Positions 1 to 8,309 of a DNA stretch of 39,417 nt are shown here, in pieces. The notes below the pieces were generated by a model. It was given only the letters and a program-made list of their open reading frames with translations, was not told where the DNA came from and did not search any database. The stretch lies in contig NZ_BSOY01000033.1 of NCBI RefSeq assembly GCF_030160755.1, positions 1-39,417 on the forward strand. The letters run 5' to 3'. Both the position numbers and the translations under genes were made by a program. Every line of letters begins with the position of its first letter. Positions within the stretch are counted from its first letter, which is position 1. Source of the stretch: Brevundimonas denitrificans (lineage in GTDB: Bacteria > Pseudomonadota > Alphaproteobacteria > Caulobacterales > Caulobacteraceae).

Positions 1-261
1 CGCCGCCTGGGCGGTGGCGTCGCCGACGGTGAAGACGGGGCGGGTCCGGTCAGGCGTCAGGGCCCCGAAGGCGGCGACGCCGTTGGCGCTGGTGAAGGCG
101 AGGGCGGCGATGCCGGTCAGGTCGGGCGGAGCTTGCGGGATCGGCCGGATGGCGAGAAGGGGCGCGATCACGGGGTCGAAGCCCCGCGCGGTCAGTCGGT
201 CGGCGGTGCGCGAGGCGCCCGGCTCGGCGCGCGTGACCCAGACGCGGCGGATCGCCGTCAG
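1..261 (-). CDS. hemD: Uroporphyrinogen-III synthase, N-terminal part (cut by window edge)
   Basis: The minus-strand frame directly after hemC reads through to base 1 without a stop. It begins with residues like RRVWVTRAEPGA, contains AFTSANGVAAF and ends in the window with VFTVGDATA. These are the usual N-terminal strand, the TSxNGV segment and the xxVGxxTA segment of uroporphyrinogen-III synthase, which cyclises hydroxymethylbilane in haem synthesis. No ATG, GTG or TTG lies in this frame near the hemC stop. The best-placed start is a CTG at 261-259 that overlaps the hemC TGA as CTGA, matching the usual coupled overlap in hemCD operons. The start codon is therefore uncertain, while the identity is supported by both sequence and position. 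Confidence 0.8.
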   Translation of the reverse strand, partial: MTAIRRVWVTRAEPGASRTADRLTARGFDPVIAPLLAIRPIPQAPPDLTGIAALAFTSANGVAAFGALTPDRTRPVFTVGDATAQAA

Positions 262-1208
262 GGCTCGACCCGCTGGTCGCCGGCCATGGCATGGACCTCG
301 GACCCCAGCCGCAGTCCGAGGGCGCGGGCCTGATCCATGGCGTCGGCGGCGGCGGCGTCGCCGATCTCGCCCGAGCGGCGCCAGCGGGCCGAACCGTCCG
401 GCGCCAGCATTTCCGTGGTCAGACGCAGCCGGCCTTCGGCGATTTCGGCATGGGCCCCCACAGCCGTGCGGCACGAGCCCTCCAGGGCGGTCATCGCTCC
501 GCGCTCGGCCGCGACCGCAAGGGCCGTCATCGGATCGTTGAGCGCCGCGACCCAGGCGGCGCCGAGGTCTTCGGTCCGGGTCTGGAGCGCCAGGGCGCCC
601 TGTCCGGGGGCCGGAAGGAAGGCGTCGAGCGACAGGCGTTCGCGGATCACGTCCTCGAAGCCGAGCCGGTTCAGGCCCGAAACGGCCAGAAGGATGGCGT
701 CGAACTCGCCCTCGGCCAGTTTGCGCAACCGGGTGTCGACGTTGCCGCGCAACATCTCGATCTGCAGGTCCGGCCGCAGCGCCAGCGCCTGGGCCTGCCG
801 CCGCAGCGAAGCCGTGCCCAGCCGGGCGCCCGTCGGCAGGTCGGCGAACGCGGCGAAGACTTCGCTGACGAAGGCGTCGCGGGCGTCCTCGCGCGGCGGG
901 ACGGCGGCGAGGCACAGGCCCTCGGGCTGGTCGGCCGGCACGTCCTTCATCGAATGCACGGCGACGTCGACGCGGCCCTCCAGCAGCGCCTCCTCGATCT
1001 CCTTGGTGAAAAGCGCCTTGCCGCCGATCTCCATCAGGCGGCGGTCCTGCACCCGGTCGCCGGTGGTGATGATCTCGACCAGGGGCACCGCTTCGAGCAG
1101 ATCGGCGTCGGCGACGCCGAGGGCCCGGCCGATGGCGCGCTGCATCATGCCCGACTGGGTCAGGGCCAGTTTCGAGCGGCGCGTGCCGATGCGGACGAGA
1201 GGGGCCAT
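258..1208 (-). CDS. hemC: Porphobilinogen deaminase (hydroxymethylbilane synthase)
   Basis: This 316-residue protein polymerises four porphobilinogens into hydroxymethylbilane in cytosolic haem synthesis. The start is placed at the ATG beginning MAPLVRIGTRRSKLAL, because the longer frame upstream lacks family sequence. Visible family features are the N-terminal IGTRxSxLAL, HSMKDVP at 85-91, PREDARD at 105-111, GTASLRRQAQ at 131-140, and GSCRTAVGA with Cys246 as the attachment site of the dipyrromethane cofactor. Length is normal for the family. hemD follows with a four-base overlap, so the pair is an operon. tsaD is divergent with only 41 bases between the two starts, so the two promoters must overlap or lie inside the neighbouring reading frames. 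Confidence 0.97.
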   Translation of the reverse strand: MAPLVRIGTRRSKLALTQSGMMQRAIGRALGVADADLLEAVPLVEIITTGDRVQDRRLMEIGGKALFTKEIEEALLEGRVDVAVHSMKDVPADQPEGLCLAAVPPREDARDAFVSEVFAAFADLPTGARLGTASLRRQAQALALRPDLQIEMLRGNVDTRLRKLAEGEFDAILLAVSGLNRLGFEDVIRERLSLDAFLPAPGQGALALQTRTEDLGAAWVAALNDPMTALAVAAERGAMTALEGSCRTAVGAHAEIAEGRLRLTTEMLAPDGSARWRRSGEIGDAAAADAMDQARALGLRLGSEVHAMAGDQRVEP

Positions 1209-1249
1209 GAGTCGTTGCGCCGGGAGTACAGGGTCGCTACCTCGACCCG

Positions 1250-2374
1250 ATGAAGATGGCCGCCGACTATAGCAGCGAAGGGGGGCGGGCAACCGGCGCC
1301 CTGACCGTGCTCGGCCTCGAGACCAGTTGCGATGAGACCGCGGCCTCGGTGGTGCGGCTGTCGCCGGACGGCGCGGCGACCGTCCTGTCCTCGGTGGTGC
1401 ACAGCCAGATCGACGATCACGCGGCCTATGGCGGCGTCGTGCCCGAGATCGCTGCCCGCAGCCACGTCGAGATGATCGACGGCGTCGTGCGCCGGGCCAT
1501 GGCCGAGGCGGGTCTCGGCTATGACGGTCTTGACGGCGTCGCCGCCACCGCCGGACCCGGTCTGGTCGGCGGCGTCATGGTCGGCCTGAGTTTCGGCAAG
1601 GCGGTGGCCCTGGCCCGCGGCCTGCCCCTGATCGCGGTCAATCATCTGGAAGGCCATGCGGTCTCGGCCCGGCTCGGCCAGCCGGTGGCCTATCCCTTCC
1701 TGCTGCTTCTGGTCTCGGGCGGCCACTGCCAGCTGCTGGAGGTGCGCGGGGTCGGCGACATGACGCGGCTGGGCACGACCATCGATGATGCGGCCGGCGA
1801 GGCCTTCGACAAGATCGCCAAGGCCCTGGGCCTCGGCTATCCGGGCGGGCCGGCGCTGGAGACACTGGCCGAGGGCGGCGACGGCTCGCGCTTCGACCTG
1901 CCGCGGGCGCTTCTGGGCCGCAAGGACTGCGACTTCTCCTTCTCGGGGCTCAAGACCGCCGCCGCCCGGCTGGCCCAGGCCTGCGAGACCGAGCAGCAGC
2001 GCGCCGACCTCGCCGATGCGGTCCAGACCGCCATCGCCCGACAGCTGAGCGAACGCTCGGACCGGGCGCTCAAGGCCTATGCGGCGGAGCATCCCCACAG
2101 GCTTTTCGTCGTGGCGGGCGGCGTGGCCGCGAACCGGACGGTCCGCGCGACATTGCAGGCGACGGCGGAGAAGAACGGATTCGCCTTTCTGGCCCCGCCC
2201 ATGGCCTATTGCACCGACAATGCGGCGATGATCGCACTGGCGGGGGCGGAACGGTTGCGGAAGGGGCTTGTTTCGGACATCGACACCGCCGCCCGGCCGC
2301 GCTGGCCGCTCGACGAATACAGCGCGCTCAACGACCCGACGCATGCGCCGGGCCGCAAGGGCGCCAAGGCTTAG
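1250..2374 (+). CDS. tsaD: tRNA N6-adenosine threonylcarbamoyltransferase TsaD
   Basis: TsaD, with TsaB and TsaE, transfers threonylcarbamoyl from TC-AMP to A37 of tRNAs that read ANN codons. The 374-residue protein has the ASKHA-type N-terminal LETSCDET (23-30), AGPGLVGG (101-108), the metal-binding NHLEGH with His132 and His136, and VSGGH near 155-159. A C-terminal AGGVAANR and a late CTDNAAMIA segment complete the family pattern. The first ATG (1250) has no clear ribosome-binding site and a second ATG follows at 1256; either could be used. gpsA begins ten bases after the stop, so the two are probably cotranscribed. Confidence 0.97.
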   Translation: MKMAADYSSEGGRATGALTVLGLETSCDETAASVVRLSPDGAATVLSSVVHSQIDDHAAYGGVVPEIAARSHVEMIDGVVRRAMAEAGLGYDGLDGVAATAGPGLVGGVMVGLSFGKAVALARGLPLIAVNHLEGHAVSARLGQPVAYPFLLLLVSGGHCQLLEVRGVGDMTRLGTTIDDAAGEAFDKIAKALGLGYPGGPALETLAEGGDGSRFDLPRALLGRKDCDFSFSGLKTAAARLAQACETEQQRADLADAVQTAIARQLSERSDRALKAYAAEHPHRLFVVAGGVAANRTVRATLQATAEKNGFAFLAPPMAYCTDNAAMIALAGAERLRKGLVSDIDTAARPRWPLDEYSALNDPTHAPGRKGAKA

Positions 2375-2383
2375 GGACGACGC

Positions 2384-3382
2384 ATGCAGTTCAAGACCGC
2401 GGGAGTGATCGGCGCCGGCGCCTGGGGCACGGCCCTGGCCCAGGTGGCGGGCTGGGCCGGCCTCGACGTGCTGTTGCAGGCGCGCGAGCCCGAGGTGGTC
2501 GAGAGCATCCACGCCCGTCGCGTCAATGAGGCCTTCCTGCCGGGGATCGTCCTCGACGACCATGTGTCGGTCACCGCCGATCTCGCCGACCTCGGCGCCT
2601 GCGACCTGATCCTCGCCGTGCCGCCGGCCCAGCATATGCGGTCGACCCTCGCGGCCTTCGCCGCCCACCATCGCCCGGGCGTGCCGGTGGTGCTGTGTTC
2701 CAAGGGCATCGAGCGCGGCTCGCTGAAACTGATGACCGAGGTCCTGGCCGAGACCCTGCCCGACGCGCCCGCCGCGGTCCTGTCGGGCCCCAGTTTCGCG
2801 GCCGAGGTCGCGCGCGGCCTGCCCAGCGCCGTCACCCTGGCCTGCGCCGACGAGGCGCTGGGCGAGGAGCTGATGTGGACCCTGTCGGCCCCGGGTTTCC
2901 GGCCCTATCTGGCCACCGACCTGATCGGGGCCGAGGTCGGCGGAGCCATCAAGAACGTGCTGGCCATCGCCTGCGGCATGAGCGAGGGCCGCGGCCTCGG
3001 CCGCAGCGCCCACGCCGCCCTCATCACCCGCGGCTTCGCCGAGATGACGCGGATGGGCGTCGCCCTCGGCGGTCAGGCCGAGACCGTGGCGGGCCTGTGC
3101 GGCCTCGGCGATCTGGTGCTGACCTGCTCAAGCCCCCAGTCGCGCAATATGAGCCTGGGTCTGGCGCTCGGTCAGGGCCAGACGGTAGAGCAGGCGCTGG
3201 CGGGCAAGCGGTCGGTGGCCGAGGGCTATGAGAGCGCGCCGGCGGTGCGGGAGCTGGCGGCGAAGATGGGTGTCGACATGCCGATCTCCCTGGCGGTCGC
3301 CGCCCTGCTGAACGGCGAGACCACGGTCGCGGCGGTGATCGACAATCTGCTGTCCCGCCCGCTGAAGGTCGAGCGGCACTAG
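2384..3382 (+). CDS. gpsA: NAD(P)-dependent glycerol-3-phosphate dehydrogenase
   Basis: GpsA reduces dihydroxyacetone phosphate to sn-glycerol-3-phosphate, the backbone for phospholipid synthesis. The 332-residue protein starts with the nucleotide-binding [11 protein letters not shown] (9-19), then CSKG (105-108), GPSFAAEV (135-142) and the [13 protein letters not shown] segment holding the catalytic Lys190. The C-terminal half is the all-helical substrate domain, with [18 protein letters not shown]. Length and motifs are complete, with no sign of damage. It follows tsaD by ten bases and precedes the Rieske gene by eight bases, giving a likely three-gene operon. Confidence 0.97.
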   Translation: MQFKTAGVIGAGAWGTALAQVAGWAGLDVLLQAREPEVVESIHARRVNEAFLPGIVLDDHVSVTADLADLGACDLILAVPPAQHMRSTLAAFAAHHRPGVPVVLCSKGIERGSLKLMTEVLAETLPDAPAAVLSGPSFAAEVARGLPSAVTLACADEALGEELMWTLSAPGFRPYLATDLIGAEVGGAIKNVLAIACGMSEGRGLGRSAHAALITRGFAEMTRMGVALGGQAETVAGLCGLGDLVLTCSSPQSRNMSLGLALGQGQTVEQALAGKRSVAEGYESAPAVRELAAKMGVDMPISLAVAALLNGETTVAAVIDNLLSRPLKVERH

Positions 3383-3390
3383 CGCGCGGG

Positions 3391-3771
3391 ATGGACGAGA
3401 CCCCGCCGATCAGCGAACGCAAACGCGTCTGGACCACGCCGCCGGGCGTGGCCCTGTGCGTCGAGGCCGATATCGCCGATCCCGGCTCGCGCGGCTTCGT
3501 GCTGCAGATCGGCGAAGCCTTCTTCCACGGCTTCGTGGTGCGCTCCGCCGGTCAGGTCGCCGGCTATGTCGACCGGTGTCCGCACCAGGGTTTTCCGCTG
3601 GCGATCGAGCTGGACCGCTATCTCGTTGCGGACGGGTCGCTGATCCTGTGCGGCTGGCACGGGGCGGTGTTCGAGCCCCTGTCCGGGGCCTGTGTCGGGG
3701 GCCCCTGCGCCGGCGCCCGCCTGACGTCCTGGCCGGTTGCGGTTTCGGGCGGCATCATCCGCACCGCCTGA
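3391..3771 (+). CDS. Small Rieske [2Fe-2S] protein
   Basis: This 126-residue soluble protein carries one Rieske domain. The cluster ligands are visible as Cys63-Pro-His65 in RCPHQGFPL and Cys87-x-x-His90 in CGWHGAVF, with 21 residues between Cys87 and His65. Such stand-alone Rieske proteins pass electrons to oxygenases or reductases, but no partner enzyme lies nearby, so the substrate cannot be named. It begins eight bases after gpsA, which suggests cotranscription without proving a functional link. Its stop lies a few bases from the stop of the convergent methyltransferase. Confidence 0.88.
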   Translation: MDETPPISERKRVWTTPPGVALCVEADIADPGSRGFVLQIGEAFFHGFVVRSAGQVAGYVDRCPHQGFPLAIELDRYLVADGSLILCGWHGAVFEPLSGACVGGPCAGARLTSWPVAVSGGIIRTA

Positions 3772-3777
3772 CGGCGG

Positions 3778-4539
3778 TCAGTCCGGGTTGCGCAGCAGAT
3801 AGAGGCCGAAGCCGATATAGTCGCGGCCGAACTCCATGATGGCCTGCACCCGGTCGGCGTTGAACCGGATCGAGCCCGCTTCGGGCGCCTCGGGGTGGGC
3901 CTCCACCCAGGCGCGCGGGGCGGCGACCGAGTCGCGCGCATAGGCGTCATAGACCTCCTGCGGCGAAATCCGGCCGGCGACGACTTCAAGCCCGGCGGCG
4001 GCCGCCGCGGCGCGCCAGCCGTCGTCGTCGGTATAGAGGTTGGTGACCTCGGTGATCTGGCGCAGCGGGGCGGGCGGATCCGCCAGCCAGACGACGTCGC
4101 CCCACAGCAGCCAGCCGCCCGGCTTCAGGCTGCGGCGCAGGGTGATGAAGCCGGCCTCCGGCGTCGGTCGGCCCTCGCCGCTGACGTCTGTGGTTCCCAG
4201 GGCTGTGATCAGATCGACCGGCTCCGTCCGAGCGAGCATTTCAGCCGCGCGGGCGACGGTCAGGGAGACCCGGTCCCCCATGTCCGCCGCCTCGATCCGG
4301 CTTCGGGCCAGATCGGCCATCACCGGGTCCAGCTCGACCGCCCTGACCGTCAGGCCGAAGCGTTGCGCGATCCGGATGGCCACGGTCGCATTGCCCGTGC
4401 CGATGTCGATCGCCACAGCGCCGGCGCCGAGACCCGTGCGCGCGACGGCGGCCTCAATCGCGGCCAGCTCCACGCCGTTGCAGACCTCGCGGACCTCATA
4501 GGCGATGCGCTGGAAGCTCATGGGGAGACGAGCGGACAT
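3778..4539 (-). CDS. Class I SAM-dependent methyltransferase
   Basis: The 253-residue product has the SAM-binding motif I AIDIGTGNATVAI (about 42-54), an acidic motif II end at VELDP, and the motif IV-like VDLITALGT and LKPGGWLLWGD typical of class I methyltransferases that act on small molecules. The substrate is unknown. A second in-frame ATG six codons downstream (MSFQRIAYEV) is an equally good start. The gene stands alone on the minus strand, convergent with the Rieske gene and divergent from the membrane-protein operon at 4664. Confidence 0.85.
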   Translation of the reverse strand: MSARLPMSFQRIAYEVREVCNGVELAAIEAAVARTGLGAGAVAIDIGTGNATVAIRIAQRFGLTVRAVELDPVMADLARSRIEAADMGDRVSLTVARAAEMLARTEPVDLITALGTTDVSGEGRPTPEAGFITLRRSLKPGGWLLWGDVVWLADPPAPLRQITEVTNLYTDDDGWRAAAAAAGLEVVAGRISPQEVYDAYARDSVAAPRAWVEAHPEAPEAGSIRFNADRVQAIMEFGRDYIGFGLYLLRNPD

Positions 4540-4588
4540 GTCGGCTTGTCTCCCGCCACGACGAGCCGGGCAAGGGTTCCATGCGGCT

Positions 4589-4617
4589 CAGACAAGTTGC
4601 GCCAAGTACTTTACAAT
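4589..4617 (+). promoter_or_regulatory. Candidate sigma70-type promoter for the 4664-6182 operon
   Basis: A -10-like TACAAT at 4612-4617 lies 17 bases after CAGACA at 4589-4594, which keeps four of six bases of TTGACA. It is the only AT-rich stretch in the divergent intergenic region and sits 47 bases before the chosen ATG. This is prediction from spacing and base match only. Confidence 0.45.
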
Positions 4618-4624
4618 GCAAAGT
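4608..4624. promoter_or_regulatory. 17-bp near-perfect palindrome, candidate operator
   Basis: ACTTT (4608-4612) and AAAGT (4620-4624) are inverted around A4616, and the inner CA/TG also pair, so 14 of 16 flanking positions are symmetric. It overlaps the -10 element, an ideal place for a repressor. The operon encodes a winged-helix regulator at 5880, which is the obvious candidate to bind it and autoregulate. Confidence 0.6.
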
Positions 4625-4663
4625 CGACGTGACATGAAGGGGCAGCATACGGAGATTTCAGCC

Positions 4664-5233
4664 ATGACCGCAGCCGCCTTCACATTCGAAACGCCGCGCT
4701 CCGACGCCAGCGTGGCCGTCTGCGCCGGTCGCCTCCTGCTGCTGGCGGGAACCGTCTTCGGCGCCGCCAACCTGTTCCAGTGGGGCGTCCTCAGCGGCGC
4801 ACTCGACCTTCACCCGGCCTATCTGGGCCTCAACTGGGCTCTCGCCGCCGGCATCTTTCTGACCGGGCTGTTCCGGCTCCGCCGCATCGGCGGCGAGGCC
4901 GCGCGCGGCGTCGCCGGCTGGTCGCGGGTCTTCATTCTCGCCCATGTGGGCGTCGCCCTGGTGCTGGCGGCGGTCTCGAACGCCGCGGGCGACTGGGGCC
5001 TGATGCGCTGGAACGCCGTCGCCGGCCTGACCCTGTACGCCGTCGGCTGGGCGGTGGCCGCCATCCGCACCGAAACGCCCAACATGGGCGTGCTCTTCCT
5101 CGTCGCCCTCGGCGGCGCCGCCGGGGCCGCCATGGTGTTGGGAACGCCGGACCAGTATCTGATCCAGTCCTGTACGCTTGCGCTCGCCGCCCTGCTGCCG
5201 GGCCTGTGGCTGGCCCTTGGCCGCCGACTCTGA
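4664..5233 (+). CDS. Multi-pass membrane protein, unknown function
   Basis: From the ATG at 4664, which has GGAG nine bases upstream, the protein is 189 residues. The frame is open back to 4505 but the extra N-terminus has no membrane or family character. It has about six hydrophobic segments separated by short charged loops (for example AGRLLLLAGTVFGAANLFQ near the start and TLALAALLPGLWLALG at the end). No enzymatic motif is visible. It is the first gene of a three-gene operon with a similar-sized membrane protein and a winged-helix regulator. The arrangement suggests a regulated membrane module, but no substrate can be inferred. Confidence 0.8.
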   Translation: MTAAAFTFETPRSDASVAVCAGRLLLLAGTVFGAANLFQWGVLSGALDLHPAYLGLNWALAAGIFLTGLFRLRRIGGEAARGVAGWSRVFILAHVGVALVLAAVSNAAGDWGLMRWNAVAGLTLYAVGWAVAAIRTETPNMGVLFLVALGGAAGAAMVLGTPDQYLIQSCTLALAALLPGLWLALGRRL

Positions 5234-5248
5234 AAGGACGTTGACCTC

Positions 5249-5875
5249 ATGACCGAGAACAACCAGGACCCCGCCGCCGACATCGCCTGGATGCGTCGCC
5301 TCGCCGAGGAAGGCGCCCGGACGCCGATGCAGGGCAATTCCCTGCTGATGTTCGGCGGCCTGCTCTACGGACTGGCCAGCCTTTTCCACTGGACCATCAT
5401 CGTCGGCCTCGTGCCGCTGGAAGATAGCCAGCTCTGGATCGGCTGGGTCGTGGCCACCGTCGCCTACTGGATCATCATCGCCGTCACCGTTCCCCGCTTG
5501 CGTCGCGGCGCCGGCGTGTCCACCACCGCCAACCGTGCGGCCGGCATCGCCTGGAGCGGCATGGGCTGGGGCATCTTCGCCATGTTCACGGCCATGGCCG
5601 TGCTGGGCTGGCGTCTCGCCGACGAGGCGGCGCTGGAGGCGATGTTCGCCCTGATCCCGTCGATCATCATGGTCTTCTACGGCGTCGGCTGGGCGGTGCA
5701 TGCCGAGATGCAGCGCTCGAGGAAGCTGTGGGCCCTGTCGCTCGGCAGCTTCGTCGCCGCCCCGCTGCTGGCCCTGTTCGCGGGCCAGGCCGAACAGTAT
5801 CTGGCCTACGCCGCCGCCCTGTTCCTGCTCATGGCCCTGCCCGGCTGGCTGCTGATGCGGCAGGCGCGGGCCTGA
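5249..5875 (+). CDS. Multi-pass membrane protein, unknown function
   Basis: This 208-residue protein has a short acidic N-terminus (about 30 residues) and then roughly six transmembrane segments, including SLLMFGGLLYGLASLFHW, WVVATVAYWIIIAVTV and ALFLLMALPGWLL. It shares the general layout of the upstream gene: the GLLYGxASLFHW segment here resembles the AGTVFGAANLFQW segment there, so the two may be old paralogues. It begins 15 bases after the first gene with AAAGGA upstream, and ends four bases before the regulator. Function is not recognised. Confidence 0.8.
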   Translation: MTENNQDPAADIAWMRRLAEEGARTPMQGNSLLMFGGLLYGLASLFHWTIIVGLVPLEDSQLWIGWVVATVAYWIIIAVTVPRLRRGAGVSTTANRAAGIAWSGMGWGIFAMFTAMAVLGWRLADEAALEAMFALIPSIIMVFYGVGWAVHAEMQRSRKLWALSLGSFVAAPLLALFAGQAEQYLAYAAALFLLMALPGWLLMRQARA

Positions 5876-5879
5876 TCCC

Positions 5880-6182
5880 ATGGCGGAAGAGTTCGATATC
5901 AATCGCATCGACGATGTCATCCATGGACGGGTGCGTCTGGGGATCATGGCCGTCCTGTCAGGCGTCGAGAGCGCGGACTTCAACACCCTGAAGGCGCGGC
6001 TGCAGACCACGGACGGCAATCTGTCGGTCCATCTGCGCAAGCTCGAGGACGCCGGCTTCGTCGCCGTGACCAAACGGTTCGAGGGTCGCAAACCCCTGAC
6101 CGAGGCCGCGATGACGCCGGTCGGGCGCAAGGCCTTCGTCGCCTATCTCGACGCCATGCAGGGTCTCGTCGGAAAGGCGTGA
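5880..6182 (+). CDS. Winged-helix transcriptional regulator (HTH_34-like)
   Basis: The 100-residue protein is one winged-helix domain: HGRVRLGIMAVL, then the recognition region DFNTLKARLQTTDGNLSVHL, then a wing KRFEGRKPLTEAAMTPVGRKAF. This matches the small PadR/MarR-like HTH_34 family, which often sits in operons with integral membrane proteins. It has no separate ligand domain, so it probably acts as a dimer. As the third gene of the operon it could repress its own promoter through the palindrome at 4608-4624. That link is inference; the domain call is firm. Confidence 0.9.
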   Translation: MAEEFDINRIDDVIHGRVRLGIMAVLSGVESADFNTLKARLQTTDGNLSVHLRKLEDAGFVAVTKRFEGRKPLTEAAMTPVGRKAFVAYLDAMQGLVGKA

Positions 6183-6228
6183 CAGCAGGGCGGTGGTTCG
6201 CACCGGGATGGTCGTCTAGACAGGGCGA

Positions 6229-7008
6229 ATGACCGGCCGCATCCACCGTTTCGACGCCCTCGACAATTTCCGCGACTATGGCGACTACGCCACCGTCGCC
6301 GGACGGCATATCGCCCCGGGCCGGCTGTTCCGGTCCGGCCATCAGGCCCGCGCCAGCGAGGCCGATCTGGAACGTCTCGGGGCACTGGGCATCGCCACGG
6401 TGGTCGATCTGCGCCGTCCGTCCGAGCGCCGTGACCAGCCCTCGAAACGGCCTGTCGGGTTCGCCGGCGCGGTGATCGAGAGCGCCCATGACGACGGCGG
6501 CGAGGCGCCGCACATGACCTTCCTGCGCACCGCCGACCTGACGCCCGAGTCAGGCCGGCGCTTCATGACCGACACCTACCGGCGACTGGCCTTCGAACCG
6601 TCGCACCTCGACCTGTTCGCCCGCTATTTCCACGCCCTCGGCGAGACGGACGGTCCGGTGTTGATCCACTGCGCCGCGGGCAAGGACCGCACGGGTCTGC
6701 TGGCCGCCCTGACCCACCATCTGCTGGGCGTCCATCACGACGACATGGTCGCCGACTATCTGCTGACCAACACCGCCGTCGATCTGGAAGGCCGGGCGCC
6801 CGGCATCGCCCGCCAGCTTGAGGCCATGACCGGCCGGGCCGCCTCCCATGACGCCGTGGTCGCCTTCCTCGGGGTCGAGCCCGTCTATCTGGACACGGCC
6901 CTGGCCGAGATCGCGGCGCTGCACGGGTCGACCGACGCCTATCTGGCGCAGGCGCTCGGGGTCGATGCGGACCTGCGCGACCGGATCGGCGCGCGGCTGG
7001 CGGCGTGA
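6229..7008 (+). CDS. Tyrosine-protein phosphatase (PtpB/Y_phosphatase3 type)
   Basis: The 259-residue protein has the signature HCAAGKDRTG, with nucleophile Cys148 and Arg154 of the Cx5R loop. The N-terminal NFRDYG and the VVDLRRPSER segment are typical of the MptpB-like family, whose members can act on phosphotyrosine and phosphoinositides. The Asp after Lys in GKDRTG is characteristic of this family. It is cytosolic, with no signal peptide. pabB overlaps its end by four bases if the GTG start is used. A link between the phosphatase and folate synthesis is not implied. Confidence 0.93.
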   Translation: MTGRIHRFDALDNFRDYGDYATVAGRHIAPGRLFRSGHQARASEADLERLGALGIATVVDLRRPSERRDQPSKRPVGFAGAVIESAHDDGGEAPHMTFLRTADLTPESGRRFMTDTYRRLAFEPSHLDLFARYFHALGETDGPVLIHCAAGKDRTGLLAALTHHLLGVHHDDMVADYLLTNTAVDLEGRAPGIARQLEAMTGRAASHDAVVAFLGVEPVYLDTALAEIAALHGSTDAYLAQALGVDADLRDRIGARLAA

Positions 7009-8309
7009 CCATGACGGGCCGTTCCGTCGAGGTCCGCGAACGGCCATGGCGGGATCCGCTGGCGGTCGCCGCGGGCCTGCGCCATCGGGACGGACCCTTG
7101 GCCCTGCTGTCCGACGGCGGCGTGCTGGGCCGCTGGTCGTTCGTCGCCGCCGAGCCGGACCGGGTCCATGTCGGAACGGCAGGGCCGGGCGGGATGCTGG
7201 ACCTGTTGCGGAGCGACGATTTCGCCGCCGGCGTGGTCGGCCTGCTGGCCTATGACGCCGGAGCCCGCGCCGCGACCGGTCCGCGCGAGCCGGTCTGGCC
7301 CGACCTGATGCTGGCCCGCTATCCCGCCATGCTGGCCTTCGACCATCAGGTCGGCGTGGTGCGGGTCTTTGGCCGGGGGGATGATCTGGACGCCGCCGCC
7401 GCCGCCGGCTGCCGCGCCGGGCGCTGGCTGGCCGCCGCGGTCGATCCGACCTGTCCGACGGCCCCGGGCGATGATTTCGCCGGGGAAGCGGCGCCGGAGG
7501 CCTATCTCGCCGCGGTCGCCGATGTCGTGGACCGGATCGCGGCGGGCCAGCTGTACCAGGCCAATATCGCGAGGGCCTGGTCCGGCGGGTTGATGCCCGG
7601 CGCCGATCCGTTCGACGTCATGCTGCGGCTGGCGGACCGGGCTGCGGCCTATGGCGCCTTCTGGCGGCTGGGCGACCGCGCCGTCGTCTCCAACTCGCCG
7701 GAACTGTTCCTGACCTTCGATCCCGACAGTCGTCGCATCGAGAGCCGGCCGATCAAGGGCACCCGCCCGCGCGATCCTGATCCTGTCCGGGACTCCGCCC
7801 TGGCCGCGGAACTCAGCGCCAGCGCCAAGGACCGGGCCGAGAACCTGATGATCGTCGATCTGATGCGCAACGACCTGTCGCGCGTGGCGGAGCCCGGCTC
7901 GGTGTCCGTCGCGACGCTGTTCGAGGTCGAGAGCCATCCGACCGTCCATCATCTGGTTTCGACCGTCGCGGGACTGGCGCTCGCCGGGATCGGACCGGCG
8001 GACCTGCTGGAGGCGACCTTCCCGCCGGGCTCCATCACCGGCGCGCCCAAGCATCAGGCGATGAAGGTCATCGCCGGCCATGAGCCGCCGCGCGGGCCCT
8101 GGTGCGGCAGTCTGTTCCACATCGAGGACGACGGCCGGATGACGGCCTCCGTGCTGATCCGGACGGCCTCATTCGAGCGATTGGAGGGCCGGTGGCGCTT
8201 CCGCACCCTGGCCGGCGCCGGCATCGTGGCGGACAGCGATCCGGCCGCCGAGCTGGCGGAGACGGACGCCAAGATCAGGGCGCTGAGAGAAGCGCTGACC
8301 GGGCCCTAG
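7005..8309 (+). CDS. pabB: Aminodeoxychorismate synthase component I
   Basis: PabB converts chorismate to 4-amino-4-deoxychorismate for folate synthesis. The chorismate-binding domain fills the C-terminal half of the 434 residues. It has PIKGTRPR with Lys251, the lysine that distinguishes PabB from anthranilate synthase (which has Ala there), then KDRAENLMIVDLMRNDL (about 275-291) and PPGSITGAPK (340-349). The N-terminal TrpE-like region is present. No PabC (lyase) domain is fused in the window. Translation can begin at GTG 7005, overlapping the phosphatase stop as GTGA, or at ATG 7011. Its TAG overlaps the stop of the convergent TadE-like gene by three bases. Confidence 0.93.
   Translation: MTMTGRSVEVRERPWRDPLAVAAGLRHRDGPLALLSDGGVLGRWSFVAAEPDRVHVGTAGPGGMLDLLRSDDFAAGVVGLLAYDAGARAATGPREPVWPDLMLARYPAMLAFDHQVGVVRVFGRGDDLDAAAAAGCRAGRWLAAAVDPTCPTAPGDDFAGEAAPEAYLAAVADVVDRIAAGQLYQANIARAWSGGLMPGADPFDVMLRLADRAAAYGAFWRLGDRAVVSNSPELFLTFDPDSRRIESRPIKGTRPRDPDPVRDSALAAELSASAKDRAENLMIVDLMRNDLSRVAEPGSVSVATLFEVESHPTVHHLVSTVAGLALAGIGPADLLEATFPPGSITGAPKHQAMKVIAGHEPPRGPWCGSLFHIEDDGRMTASVLIRTASFERLEGRWRFRTLAGAGIVADSDPAAELAETDAKIRALREALTGP

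Noticed and set aside
1160..3013. Minus-strand open frame of 617 codons
   Set aside because: It is antisense to tsaD and gpsA, whose family motifs are complete; the frame shows no family sequence.
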